Positions 8,224 to 16,732 of a stretch of 64,000 bases of DNA are shown here, one piece after another (within the stretch, counting starts at the first letter, position 1; each line of letters begins with the position of its first letter). The notes beneath the pieces were generated by a model, which made no database searches, was not told the origin of the DNA, and worked only from the letters and a program-made list of their open reading frames with translations. The position numbers and the translations under genes were made by a program. The DNA lies in NCBI RefSeq assembly GCF_963677065.1, contig NZ_OY781872.1:2599419-2663418 (forward strand). The letters run 5' to 3'. The stretch is from an uncultured Methanoregula sp. (lineage in GTDB: Archaea; Halobacteriota; Methanomicrobia; Methanomicrobiales; Methanospirillaceae).

Positions 8224-9454
8224 ATTTCTTTTCCCGGCTCTGGATCTCCAGCTGCCGGGCCAGCAGCGGGAGGAAGGTGCCTGCATCGGATACGATGCCG
8301 ATTGCCTGGGTAGTGCCCCGGTCCATCAGTTTCGTGAGATGAGCTGGGTTGATGTCAACACAGACCGTCTTGACATTGGAAGGCAGGCAGTTCCCGACCG
8401 CAATGGAGTGGAGGAGGGTTGCGATCATCAGAACCATGCTGCACCCCTCAATGTGCCTGCGCATGGCATCCTGTGCCTGCATGACGTCCTGGATCACATC
8501 CGGTAGCGGGCCGTCATCCCGGATGGAACCGGCAAGCACAAACGGGACATTGTTTTTTACGCACTCATACATGATCCCGCCGGTAATGACGCCGGTTTCA
8601 ACCGCATTTTTTATGGAGCCGGCCCGCATGATCTCGCTGATGGCATAGATGTGGTGTTTGTGCCCACCCATCACGGGGTTCCCGGTCGAGATATCCATCC
8701 CGAGGGAGGTGCCGTAGAGATTGTATTCGATGTCATGGGTTGCGAGAGCATTGCCGGCAAAGAGGACGTTGACATACCCGTCGTGGATCATGCCGGCAAG
8801 AGCCTTGTCGGCGCCGGTATGGATGATGGCCGGTCCCCCGACAACCGCAATTTTTCCGCCTTTCTTGCGGATTTCGATTATCTCTTTTGCAATATTGGCG
8901 ATCAGGGTCTCGCTGGGTCGCTCGGAGGAGACGGTCCCGTGCATGAACTCAAAGGTGCTCTGTTCCCGGGGTCTTTCGGGATAGATGACACTCACGCCCT
9001 GCTCCCCGATGACAACCAGGTCCCCTTTCTTGATTTTCCCCAGAGCCTGTGCTCTCGCAGTCTTCTTTACCGGATCGACGACAACGAGAAAATCCATCTC
9101 GATCGCGGCGACATCGATCCATTCTCCCCCGTACTTGACCTGGGTGGGATGGTTTGAGGTTGTGTAAAATCCTTTGGGAACAACGCGATCGGCTTCGGCT
9201 GCCACAAGATGGACATCCTTAACTTCAACCGGGCGGGCTCCGAGCCGGTGAATTTCGGAGAGGATGCAGCGCAGTTTCTCTTTAGGGGCATTGATCCTGA
9301 GCCGGGCATAGCTCGGGTCGGTCTTCTTCTTGCCGATATCAAAGGCAAGGATCTCGAAGTTGCCGCCCATATCCATAACCCGATCGAAGAGCTGGGTCAT
9401 GATCCCTGAGTCAATGATATGACCTCGCAGCTCTATCTCCTGAGATTCGCCCAT
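8222..9454 (-). CDS. LOR/SDH-domain protein, archaeal-type ornithine cyclodeaminase-like
   Basis: About 410 residues, matching the TIGR00300 family (LOR/SDH bifunctional-enzyme conserved region). The N-terminal ~100 residues hold the LOR/SDH segment (IELRGHIIDSG, RLGARPVEV). The C-terminal part has a nucleotide-binding look (GKIAVVGGPAIIHTG, LFAGNALATHD). Related archaeal proteins have been reported as ornithine cyclodeaminases that make proline from ornithine, and the cyanobacterial relatives are ArgZ/AgrE; the assignment here is by family. The ATG at 9454 (MGESQEIEL) is chosen because family similarity starts there and the extension to 9541 is not typical. Confidence 0.8.
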   Translation of the reverse strand: MGESQEIELRGHIIDSGIMTQLFDRVMDMGGNFEILAFDIGKKKTDPSYARLRINAPKEKLRCILSEIHRLGARPVEVKDVHLVAAEADRVVPKGFYTTSNHPTQVKYGGEWIDVAAIEMDFLVVVDPVKKTARAQALGKIKKGDLVVIGEQGVSVIYPERPREQSTFEFMHGTVSSERPSETLIANIAKEIIEIRKKGGKIAVVGGPAIIHTGADKALAGMIHDGYVNVLFAGNALATHDIEYNLYGTSLGMDISTGNPVMGGHKHHIYAISEIMRAGSIKNAVETGVITGGIMYECVKNNVPFVLAGSIRDDGPLPDVIQDVMQAQDAMRRHIEGCSMVLMIATLLHSIAVGNCLPSNVKTVCVDINPAHLTKLMDRGTTQAIGIVSDAGTFLPLLARQLEIQSREKK

Positions 9455-9578
9455 AGTACTATAGATCTTAGTAATCAACGTTAATATGCATTTTCTAAAA
9501 AATACGGCAGAATCGGCCCATATTTTGCAGCGATTGCCCAAAATAAAACAAATCGGGGCAACTGGACGGAACCGGGAA

Positions 9579-10175
9579 TTATTGCGCAGATTTCAGAAGC
9601 GATTCGGCCCGGGCACGATCTTCGCGGGTATTGACATTCAGGGCGAGCCGGGGTTCGTTCAGAAGCAGCCGGGTCTCCTCCTGCACCTGGTCAATCCGAT
9701 CGGCCCGGAGGATATTTACACCCGCCGGACAGGATTCGATCCCGTCTATACTCTCCCGGTAAGGCATTCCCCCCCGGCAGGATTTCACAAGAACTGAAGG
9801 TATCCAGACCGATAATGCATCCTTGCCACCTGCAAGATGGGAATTCCAAACAGAGCGGATGATAGCCGGTGTTATACAGGGAATATCGGAGACACTGACA
9901 AAGACCGGATCTTCGGTTTCCAGTTCCGCAACTATTCCAATCATATCCTCGATATAACCGAGGCCCGCGGTTTTATGACATGGGATTCCCTGGGCCCTGC
10001 ACCAGTTGATGGTCATGGGCGTGTTCGGAGATGCAGCAACAACAGTATGGCACCCGGCTCCGGAAAATGCATCAAGGACCCGGGCAATCATAGGGCGTCC
10101 GCAGATGTCGATGAGCGGTTTCTCACCGAGATTGAGGCGGGTTCCTGCCCCGCCGGCCATGATCACCGCATACAT
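9579..10175 (-). CDS. cobY: Adenosylcobinamide-phosphate guanylyltransferase CobY
   Basis: About 198 residues. The nucleotidyltransferase signature MAGGAGTRLNLGEKPLIDICG occurs in two parts at the N terminus (MAGGAGTRL and EKPLIDICGRPMI), followed by VSVSDIPCI for the metal/nucleotide site. CobY replaces bacterial CobU in archaea and transfers GMP from GTP to adenosylcobinamide phosphate. The ATG at 10175 gives MYAVIMAGG; the longer frame lies inside the upstream gene. It overlaps the CobD-like stop by 13 nt, which supports a joint role in the nucleotide-loop pathway. Confidence 0.88.
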   Translation of the reverse strand: MYAVIMAGGAGTRLNLGEKPLIDICGRPMIARVLDAFSGAGCHTVVAASPNTPMTINWCRAQGIPCHKTAGLGYIEDMIGIVAELETEDPVFVSVSDIPCITPAIIRSVWNSHLAGGKDALSVWIPSVLVKSCRGGMPYRESIDGIESCPAGVNILRADRIDQVQEETRLLLNEPRLALNVNTREDRARAESLLKSAQ

Positions 10176-11170
10176 GCAGCCAGGGCCCCGACAAGTACCC
10201 GGTTCTCCTCGTGAGTCCGGACTGCGATCCGGATACATGAAGGCAGCCTGAAGGATGTGCAGTCGCGGACAAGAATCCCCAGGTCGGATAATTTCCCGCA
10301 AAGCTGCGTTACATCACGCCCGACATCGATCAGGATATAATTTGCCGCAGACGGGTGACAGGTAAGCCCCAGACCCGTCAGTTCCTGTCCAAGCCACTGC
10401 CGTTCCCGTTCAATGAGTCTGCGCGATCCGGCAAGATCTTCCATGCGGAGGAGCGCTTCAAGGGCATAGGCTTCGGCAAACGCGTTGACGGACCAGGGAG
10501 CCCTGGCGGTTTCGATCCGCTCGATGAGATCGGGAGCGCCAAACCCGTACCCGAACCGGATACCCGGGACCGAGAAGCATTTTGTCAGCGACCGGAGGAC
10601 AAAGAGAGATGGATCGGAAATACCGGCAACGCTTGCCGCGGGATCGGACAGTTCGATAAATGCCTCGTCACAGAAGAGAAGAGCACCGCACTTTTTTGCA
10701 TCCTCCAGCCGGGCAAGAACTGCTTCTTTTCCAAGGAGAATACCGGTCGGGTTGTTGGGATTACAGAGGAAACGGATATCTGCATGTTCCGGGTCGGGGG
10801 CGGGAATTCCTCCGGCTATGAGTGCCGATAATTCATATTCCCCGAATGTCGGGGGCTGCGCAAAGAACGTTTTCCGGGAACCGTGGCATCCCAGTTCTAC
10901 AGAACAGAATACCCGGAGGATCTCGATCGATCCGTTCCCAACACAGATCTCCTCCGGCTTCCGCTTGAAAACATGCGCGATCCTCTTTTTGAGCTCATGA
11001 TAGGAATCGTCAGGATACGACGAGAGCGATCCGGGATCGCAATGCCAGGATATCGCGGGTGAAAACGGGTTTATGCTCGCGCTGAAATCCAGCACGGTTT
11101 TTTGTGTTATTTCCTGCTGCAGCTTTCCGGTACCCCCGTGAACAACCCGTTTTGGAAAGTCAACAGCCAT
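10163..11170 (-). CDS. cobD: CobD-like threonine-phosphate decarboxylase (PLP, aminotransferase I/II fold)
   Basis: 335 residues of the HisC/CobD branch of PLP enzymes. Seen are VVHGGTG and LDFSASINPF at the N terminus (a CobD-style opening), CNPNNPTG, CDEAFIEL, and SLTKCFSVPGIRFGY, in which the Lys binds PLP. CobD makes (R)-1-amino-2-propanol phosphate for the cobamide nucleotide loop. Histidinol-phosphate aminotransferase is the alternative within the same fold; overlap with cobY and the LDFSASINP opening favour CobD. Confidence 0.82.
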   Translation of the reverse strand: MAVDFPKRVVHGGTGKLQQEITQKTVLDFSASINPFSPAISWHCDPGSLSSYPDDSYHELKKRIAHVFKRKPEEICVGNGSIEILRVFCSVELGCHGSRKTFFAQPPTFGEYELSALIAGGIPAPDPEHADIRFLCNPNNPTGILLGKEAVLARLEDAKKCGALLFCDEAFIELSDPAASVAGISDPSLFVLRSLTKCFSVPGIRFGYGFGAPDLIERIETARAPWSVNAFAEAYALEALLRMEDLAGSRRLIERERQWLGQELTGLGLTCHPSAANYILIDVGRDVTQLCGKLSDLGILVRDCTSFRLPSCIRIAVRTHEENRVLVGALAACMR

Positions 11171-11252
11171 AAAAATCCGCTCTTTTCCCGGAATACTTGG
11201 TTAAACTGTCTTAAATGCGTTTTGAACAGGAAGTGGCAAGCAAAGCACAAGA

Positions 11253-11260
11253 TATTTATA
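11253..11260 (+). promoter_or_regulatory. TATA box of the cdrS-ftsZ operon
   Basis: TATTTATA preceded by a purine-rich BRE-like AGCACAAGA. A start of transcription would be expected about 25 nt downstream, near 11283, giving a leader of roughly 80 nt before the cdrS ATG. The leader contains the inverted repeats listed separately. Confidence 0.5.
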
Positions 11261-11292
11261 CGTTCATGTTTTATTTTGATTCATCTGGTTAA

Positions 11293-11350
11293 GTCAGACA
11301 CAAGGATTCTCTTTGTCTGACATATGAACGACAAATGCCAGACATATGTC
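11293..11350 (+). promoter_or_regulatory. Palindromic operator-like sites in the cdrS leader
   Basis: GTCAGACA at 11293-11300 is the reverse complement of TGTCTGAC at 11314-11321. The second arm continues into GACATATG, and a perfect palindrome GACATATGTC lies at 11341-11350, inside the longer CAGACATATGTCAG. The shared core is (T/C)TGACATATG. Ribbon-helix-helix proteins bind such repeats as dimer arrays, so autoregulation by the following gene is plausible (inference). Confidence 0.5.
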
Positions 11351-11366
11351 AGAAATGTGAGATACA

Positions 11367-11546
11367 ATGATGCAACGAATCACGCTCCGGCTCCCTGAAC
11401 AACAGATCAATCTTCTCCAACAGATGGTTGACTCAGGGGAATATCCCAATGTATCAGAAGCCGTAAGGGCGGCGGTCCGTGAACTCGTTGAAAAACGTGC
11501 AAGTCGTGTCCTGAAGGAAAGCGACCAGGTTTCATTTAAGGTTTGA
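11367..11546 (+). CDS. cdrS: CdrS-like ribbon-helix-helix regulator upstream of ftsZ
   Basis: A 59-residue protein. The N-terminal strand [12 protein letters not shown] is followed by two helices ([11 protein letters not shown] and [15 protein letters not shown]), the classic MetJ/Arc/CopG layout. In haloarchaea a short RHH regulator, CdrS, is encoded directly before ftsZ2 and controls cell-division genes; the same linkage is seen here. Two consecutive ATGs (11367 and 11370) could start it. The stop overlaps the ribosome-site region of ftsZ, so the two are surely co-transcribed. The symbol rests on family plus position, not on a search. Confidence 0.82.
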   Translation: MMQRITLRLPEQQINLLQQMVDSGEYPNVSEAVRAAVRELVEKRASRVLKESDQVSFKV

Positions 11547-11557
11547 GAGGGTTTAAC

Positions 11558-12724
11558 ATGCAAAGTATCATCAACGACGCTTTAAAAAACGCCGAGCTTG
11601 AAAAAGATATCAACAAGCCCGGCAGTAACAACGCAATGGAAGATGATTTTGTCGGACAACCAAGGATCGTTATCATTGGTTGCGGGGGTGCAGGCAACAA
11701 CACCGTGAACCGTATCCACCACATGGGTGTATCCGGTGCCGAGACGATTGCCATCAACACCGACAAGCAGCACCTGGACATGATCCAGGCCGACAAACGC
11801 ATCCTCATTGGAAAATCCTTAACAAAAGGTCTCGGTGCCGGCGGTTACCCCGATGTAGGTAAACGCGCAGCCGAGATGGCCCGCCCGACACTCGAGGCAA
11901 TTCTCGAATCCGCGGACCTCGTCTTCATCACAGCAGGTATGGGAGGAGGTACCGGTACCGGTTCAGCCCCCGTTGTCGCATCCATTGCAAAAGAACAGGG
12001 TGCAATCGTCGTCGGCATGGTCAGCTACCCGTTCCAGGTCGAGAAAGCCCGCCTGATCCGTGCAGAAGAGGGTCTTGAGGCACTCGCATCCGCAGCAGAC
12101 TCAGTCATTGTTCTGGATAACAACCGGCTGAAGAACTTTGTCCCGAACCTCCCGCTCGGCCAGGCATTCTCTGTCATGGACCAGCTCATCGGTGAGACCG
12201 TCAAGGGTATTTCCGAAACGATCACGGAACCCTCGCTCATCAACATCGACTATGCCGATGTCCGGGCCATCATGTCCAAGGGTGGCGTAGCAGTCATGCT
12301 CGTAGGCGAGAGCAAGCAGCAGAACAAGGCAGAGAGCGTTGTCCGCGAATGCCTGTCCAACCCGATGCTCGACATCGACTACCGCGGCGCAACCGGCAGC
12401 CTGATCCACATCACCGGCGGTACTGACCTGACCCTGCAGGATGCAGAAGAAGTCGCAACCTCGCTCACGTACGAGCTCGACCCCCACGCAGATGTCATCT
12501 GGGGTGCCCGCGTCCGTGGAGACATGGAAGGCAAGATCCGTGTACTCGCGATCATGACCGGTGTCAAGAGCGCCCAGATCCTGGGAACCCGCCAGTCCTA
12601 CAAGACCATGATCAACGACATCGAAGAGAAGCGTTCGAACCCCAAGGCTGTTGAGATGCCCCAGAGCCGGAGAAGCGGCAGGGACCAGCCCAGCGGCGGC
12701 GGCATGCTTGAGTGGGTCGGTTAA
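11558..12724 (+). CDS. ftsZ: Cell division GTPase FtsZ
   Basis: 388 residues. The GTPase features are [15 protein letters not shown], the tubulin signature [12 protein letters not shown], and the synergy-loop region [11 protein letters not shown]. The tail is Arg/Gly-rich and ends GGGMLEWVG, a short conserved-looking peptide that may bind partners such as SepF. The ATG at 11558 is 7-8 nt after GAGAGG; an upstream TTG is less likely. FtsZ polymerises into the division ring at the membrane. The CdrS-like gene in front suggests the FtsZ2 lineage, but I could not confirm that by alignment. Confidence 0.95.
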   Translation: MQSIINDALKNAELEKDINKPGSNNAMEDDFVGQPRIVIIGCGGAGNNTVNRIHHMGVSGAETIAINTDKQHLDMIQADKRILIGKSLTKGLGAGGYPDVGKRAAEMARPTLEAILESADLVFITAGMGGGTGTGSAPVVASIAKEQGAIVVGMVSYPFQVEKARLIRAEEGLEALASAADSVIVLDNNRLKNFVPNLPLGQAFSVMDQLIGETVKGISETITEPSLINIDYADVRAIMSKGGVAVMLVGESKQQNKAESVVRECLSNPMLDIDYRGATGSLIHITGGTDLTLQDAEEVATSLTYELDPHADVIWGARVRGDMEGKIRVLAIMTGVKSAQILGTRQSYKTMINDIEEKRSNPKAVEMPQSRRSGRDQPSGGGMLEWVG

Positions 12725-13207
12725 ACAAACCACGCACAAGAAAATCAATGTTCCAAATGTCTCTCAAGTAATCCAGGAATGTTGGTCAATCCAACCACCA
12801 ACACCCTTTTCTTCCCGATCAGATCTCTGTTCGGAGCGGTAGGAATTCTGCAGCCATCCCCGGAAAACCGCCGAAATGCTTAATAGATCTACCCTCCTTT
12901 AAAATATAGTACATTCGACCAATCCTTGGCTGGGAGGATGGGGGTGCTGCCCTGAAAACGGCTCACCCGGGTATCGGGAGTTGAACATCATGAACAGAGT
13001 GTTGAACAAAGACTTCGTAACGGAGTCTTATCTGAATTCTGCGCTAAGTACCTTTTCTGATGTTTTTCACCCTGCATCCTGTATGCAGAGTTGTCAAATG
13101 AGAAAACCGCAAAAACCTGCGGATCTTTCCACCGTTGACCAGATAAAACTCAAACGCAATAATCCCGCATTTCCGGCAAAGGAGCATCTGATGAGGAGTG
13201 GTAACGC
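12725..13207 (+). other. Long untranslated stretch with a TATA box and a stem
   Basis: About 480 nt between ftsZ and the coiled-coil gene. A TATA-like TTTAAAATA lies at 12898-12906. About 25 nt beyond it begins a G-rich segment, including GGGTG (12942-12946) paired with CACCC (12964-12968). The open frame 12981-13214 has no family pattern, and I do not call it. The stretch may be a long 5' leader or carry a small RNA. Confidence 0.45.
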
Positions 13208-14068
13208 ATGTTGAATGACCTGATGGAAAAAAGGAAAAAAATTCTTGCCGAGTCTGAAGAACACAAAAACCGCCGCAACGAGCTCAATGCAAATGCAAGC
13301 AAGTTCGCCCGCGAGCGCAATACCTTAAACAACCAGACCCGCGAGTTCGTGGAAGATGCGCAGAAGAACAAGGATCTCCGGGACAAGTCCAACCAGGATG
13401 TCCTTGATCTCAAGGCCCAGCGCAATGAATTCAATGACAAGGCAAACGTTCTTTTCGAGGACATAGAGTCCTTCAAAAAGGAACACGGCACCCAGAAGAA
13501 CCGGGGCGTCAAGGAACTCCAGAAACAGATCGAGTACATGGAGTACCGCCAGCAGACCGAAGTCTTCACAACGGACAAGGAACGCGAGCTCATTGAAAAG
13601 ATCAAGCAGATGAAGGGGCAGGTCCGCGAACAGGAAGCCGAGCTTGAGCAGAACAAGGAGATGCGGACAAAGATCGCCGAGGCACGCGAATTTCGCAAGG
13701 AAGCTTCCGATCTCCATGCAAAAGTAACGGAAGTTGCCGAACTTGCGCAGAAGCACCACGATCTTATGGTCGAGTCCTACCGGAAGGCCGACAAGTCCCG
13801 CGAAGCAGCTGACGCAGCCCACAAGAGTTTTGTCGAGGCACAGGAAGCAGCAGATGCAGAGCACAAGTTCTTCATCGCCTGCCAGAAAGAACTCCGCGAC
13901 TATGATAAGGTGATCTCTGGCCTGCGCAAGAAGACAAAGAAAGTCAAAGTCACAAAAGAGCAGAAAGCGGTCAGGAAAGAAGCTGAGAGCCTCTTCAAGA
14001 ACTTCCGGGCGGGAGAAAAACTCACGACCGATGATATCTTACTCCTCCAGCGCTCAAAACTCATCTGA
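13208..14068 (+). CDS. Archaeal coiled-coil protein (COG1340-like)
   Basis: 286 residues, almost entirely charged heptad-type helix from about residue 5 to 230 (EKRKKILAESEEHKNRR, NKDLRDKSNQDVLDL, KQMKGQVREQEAEL). A Lys-rich hinge (KKTKKVKVTKEQK) and a short C-terminal domain (SLFKNFRAGEKLTTDD) follow. It matches the widespread euryarchaeal coiled-coil family COG1340, sometimes mislabelled phosphoserine phosphatase. No enzyme motif is present. GAGGAG about 10 nt before the ATG supports the start. Function unknown; position after ftsZ is suggestive only. Confidence 0.8.
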   Translation: MLNDLMEKRKKILAESEEHKNRRNELNANASKFARERNTLNNQTREFVEDAQKNKDLRDKSNQDVLDLKAQRNEFNDKANVLFEDIESFKKEHGTQKNRGVKELQKQIEYMEYRQQTEVFTTDKERELIEKIKQMKGQVREQEAELEQNKEMRTKIAEAREFRKEASDLHAKVTEVAELAQKHHDLMVESYRKADKSREAADAAHKSFVEAQEAADAEHKFFIACQKELRDYDKVISGLRKKTKKVKVTKEQKAVRKEAESLFKNFRAGEKLTTDDILLLQRSKLI

Positions 14069-14209
14069 TATTCTCTTTTTTATTGATCCTCCGAAAAAAT
14101 TCGGCAACGGGTTTTTCGTGTTCCCGGTAACTCATGTAAAACGCAGCAAATGCAAAGAGGGCGGACATGAGTAACGGTTTAATAGATTTACTGCGATTTT
14201 ATAATTATA

Positions 14210-15343
14210 ATGGCAGATGCGCGGACTCTTGTCCTCAGTGTCGATCGGGACGATGATATCGGGTGGAAGGCGAAAGTCGAGAGCCCGTGCATTGGCCGGG
14301 CAGCCTGCCTCAATGCAGCAAATACTCTTGCCCTTGCTGACCCCGAGGACTCCGATGTCAACGCCATCTTTTCTGCAGTCAAGATTTACGATGAGCTGAC
14401 GGCAAAAGGGGAAGATACGGCAATTGCGGTGATTGCCGGCAACCACCTGCATATGATCGAAGGCGATCGCAAGATTGCGGCATCCCTCGAACAGGTAGTT
14501 GCCGAGACAAAAGCCACGAACTGCATCCTTGTCACCGACGGGGCCGAAGATGAATACGTCATCCCCATCATCCAGTCAAAAATCCCGGTCTCCAGCATCA
14601 AGCGGGTTATCGTCAACCAGATGCCCAATCTCGAGGGGACCTATTACATCCTCAAGAAGCTCCTCGATGACCCGAAGATCTCCCGGATGGTATTCATACC
14701 AATCGGTCTTGCCATGCTGTTGTATGCAAGTGCATACCTGCTGGGTTGGCCGGGTGCAGCCACGATCATTGTCGTTGGCGTAATCGGCTGTTACCTCCTC
14801 TACAAAGGATTCGGGTTTGACGAGTTCTTCCATGGCATCACGGATGCCCTCAGGCTGTCCCTGTCCAGAGGAAGGTTCTCCTTTGTAACGTACACGACAA
14901 CCATCCTGCTGGTCATCATCGGTTTCACCGCCGGGTTCATCAATGTCCTGAAGTATTATTCAACAGACAGCAGCCTGGGCATTGTCAATTACCTGATGGC
15001 ATTTCTCTATGGCTCCGTTGAGTGGCTGATAGTTGCAGGTCTTGTCATGTCGGTGGGCGTCATTATCGACGTATTCAACAATGAGCGGGAGAACCTGGGA
15101 AAAGTCATCGTCTTTCCGTTCTTTGTAACAGCCATCGGGCTCATCCTGTACGGAGCGAGCGTCTTTCTCCTTTCGGCAAATGCACCCGACTTTCCCCTGA
15201 CAGGAGAGATCGCGTCCCGGTATATCCTGTATTCGACGCTCGGGGGGATTCTGGCTGCAATTGCCGGGGTCCTCATCCAGTACTTTGTCAACAAGAAACT
15301 GGCGGAGCTGCGCAAACAGGAGATCATCGAAGTGATCGGATAA
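14210..15343 (+). CDS. DUF373 family membrane protein
   Basis: 377 residues. The N-terminal ~155 form a soluble domain with TLVLSVDRDDDIGWKA and ILVTDGAEDEYVIP. It is followed by about six hydrophobic helices (starting near residues 162, 184, 225, 258, 302 and 340) and a charged C-terminal tail. This is the archaeal DUF373 architecture, whose function is unknown. A TATA-like TTTAATAGATTTA lies about 27 nt before the ATG, which suggests a leaderless or nearly leaderless mRNA. Confidence 0.85.
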   Translation: MADARTLVLSVDRDDDIGWKAKVESPCIGRAACLNAANTLALADPEDSDVNAIFSAVKIYDELTAKGEDTAIAVIAGNHLHMIEGDRKIAASLEQVVAETKATNCILVTDGAEDEYVIPIIQSKIPVSSIKRVIVNQMPNLEGTYYILKKLLDDPKISRMVFIPIGLAMLLYASAYLLGWPGAATIIVVGVIGCYLLYKGFGFDEFFHGITDALRLSLSRGRFSFVTYTTTILLVIIGFTAGFINVLKYYSTDSSLGIVNYLMAFLYGSVEWLIVAGLVMSVGVIIDVFNNERENLGKVIVFPFFVTAIGLILYGASVFLLSANAPDFPLTGEIASRYILYSTLGGILAAIAGVLIQYFVNKKLAELRKQEIIEVIG

Positions 15344-15842
15344 TCTGGTTGCTACAACCAGGAAAGTTGAAATTCCCTTTTCTATTAACGAACATCTATT
15401 TCCCAAACATACTACAAGTCGTGCGCTAACAAAGGAATTAGACAGAAAAATTACGGTTAACATTTTCTGCTCTGGAGAAATTATTTCGACATACAAAACA
15501 CTCCCGGGCTTGCGTAACATTTATGCTGGGGGGTCCAGCGGTGGACTTCCGCTGCCAGCAAAACATTGTAATGCGGGTAAGCGCCCTTGGAAATTTTCAG
15601 GATTGCCTGGTTACAAGCCACAACGCATCAATGTACCCGCACGAGCCCCCGGGGCCCCTCCAATTTCTAAGCCGGATTCGTTTAGTTTTACGGCAGGATA
15701 GGAGAGATTGTTCTGAGTATTCGGTTGAGGGGGGTCGCATGGGTACAAAATTGTGCAGGGGGAGAGATGCTTATTAAAAGAGCATCAATTTCAAAACAGA
15801 CAGAAAAATCAGTTACGAAAATTGAAAAAAGAGATTTGTATT
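15344..15842. other. Intergenic region with a strongly folded segment, possible RNA gene
   Basis: No credible protein gene. Two stems stand out: TGCTGG (15524-15529) pairs with CCAGCA (15555-15560) and encloses AGCGG/CCGCT; then TGCGGGTA (15572-15579) pairs with TACCCGCA (15634-15641). The sequence is more GC-rich than the flanks. It does not show the conserved SRP helix 8 or RNase P core motifs that I know. Confidence 0.4.
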
Positions 15843-16355
15843 TTATGGGGACTTTACCGGGAGCGCCGGGGTATTCTTTCCCGGAGTATGGGGATTTGCG
15901 GGATCGTCATCGGCAAAAAATCCCATTCCTGCCGGGAACTGTTTTGCCATGACAAAAGACTTCGTTGTCTGGGGAGTCTTTATCGTGAGATTGGGAATCG
16001 CGACATTGAAATCATGGGAGGGATACCAGTAGATACCATTTCCGTACGAGAACGCAGCCTCGTCAACAACGAACTCTGCGCTCGACAGGTTGATGGATTT
16101 CATCCTCGCATCATCATAGTTGAGGATCTTCAAGAGTTTATTTTTCAGATCCTGTTTACCGAAAAGGAAAAAGATGAACCGGGTACTCTCATCAACATTG
16201 TAATTCACGTGGATGAGAGCGGTTCCGTTCTCGAGCTGAACCACTACATCGTCCACTTTGATGTACCCGTAGCGGTCCTCATTGGCTGCAAGAACAGGGG
16301 CCACGATACAGGCTGCCAGGATAACAAACAGCAGCACGATGGCGCGGGCTCGCAT
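15843..16355 (-). CDS. Secreted protein of unknown function
   Basis: 170 residues with a clear signal peptide (RARAIVLLFVILAACIVA, cleavage likely after PVLA). A beta-rich body follows, with VQLENGTALIHVNYNVDEST, FIFFLFGKQDLKNKLL and a Pro/Asn-rich end. There is no C-terminal anchor, so the mature protein may be released or held by partners. I do not recognise the family. It is downstream of alba on the same strand but separated by about 80 nt. Confidence 0.7.
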   Translation of the reverse strand: MRARAIVLLFVILAACIVAPVLAANEDRYGYIKVDDVVVQLENGTALIHVNYNVDESTRFIFFLFGKQDLKNKLLKILNYDDARMKSINLSSAEFVVDEAAFSYGNGIYWYPSHDFNVAIPNLTIKTPQTTKSFVMAKQFPAGMGFFADDDPANPHTPGKNTPALPVKSP

Positions 16356-16437
16356 AACGTAATAGTTTTGTGAAGTCCGCTTATATGGTTTTGGGTACTG
16401 CCGCAGACCGGCGGAACAGCCGGTGGATTTTAAAAAA

Positions 16438-16719
16438 TTATTTTACATTGGTTAAGATGATCTCGATCGATGAAACATTGGTCTTGCCGGTATCGGTATC
16501 AATAATCTCGGTGGAGGTGATGATCTCTTTTTTTGAGACTCCCTCCAGGAACCGGTTGAGAGCAATCTCCGCAGTATCCACTGCCCGGGAGATAGCTTTT
16601 CCCCGGGCCTTGATTGCCACAACTTCTGCACCATTGTTAAACTGAGTTACTACGGCAAGTACGTAGTTCATTACCGGCTTGTTGCCGACGAATACTGTAT
16701 TCTCTTTCTGCTGCTGCAT
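16438..16719 (-). CDS. albA: DNA/RNA-binding chromatin protein Alba
   Basis: 93 residues. The opening [17 protein letters not shown] and the basic [16 protein letters not shown] match Alba; the Lys near residue 38 sits in the usual nucleic-acid-contacting strand, whose acetylation or methylation tunes affinity in some archaea. NRFLEG and the beta strands after it complete the dimer fold. It lies 13 nt after asd on the same strand and may be transcribed with it. Confidence 0.92.
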   Translation of the reverse strand: MQQQKENTVFVGNKPVMNYVLAVVTQFNNGAEVVAIKARGKAISRAVDTAEIALNRFLEGVSKKEIITSTEIIDTDTGKTNVSSIEIILTNVK

Positions 16720-16732
16720 AGGTTACACCAAT

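Noticed and set aside
12981..13214. 77-codon frame before the coiled-coil gene
   Set aside because: It overlaps the next ATG, but has no family likeness and irregular composition, and the downstream gene has its own ribosome site.
15725..16373. Plus-strand frames near the secreted-protein gene
   Set aside because: They lie opposite or beside the reverse-strand secreted protein, which has a clear signal peptide and better codon pattern.
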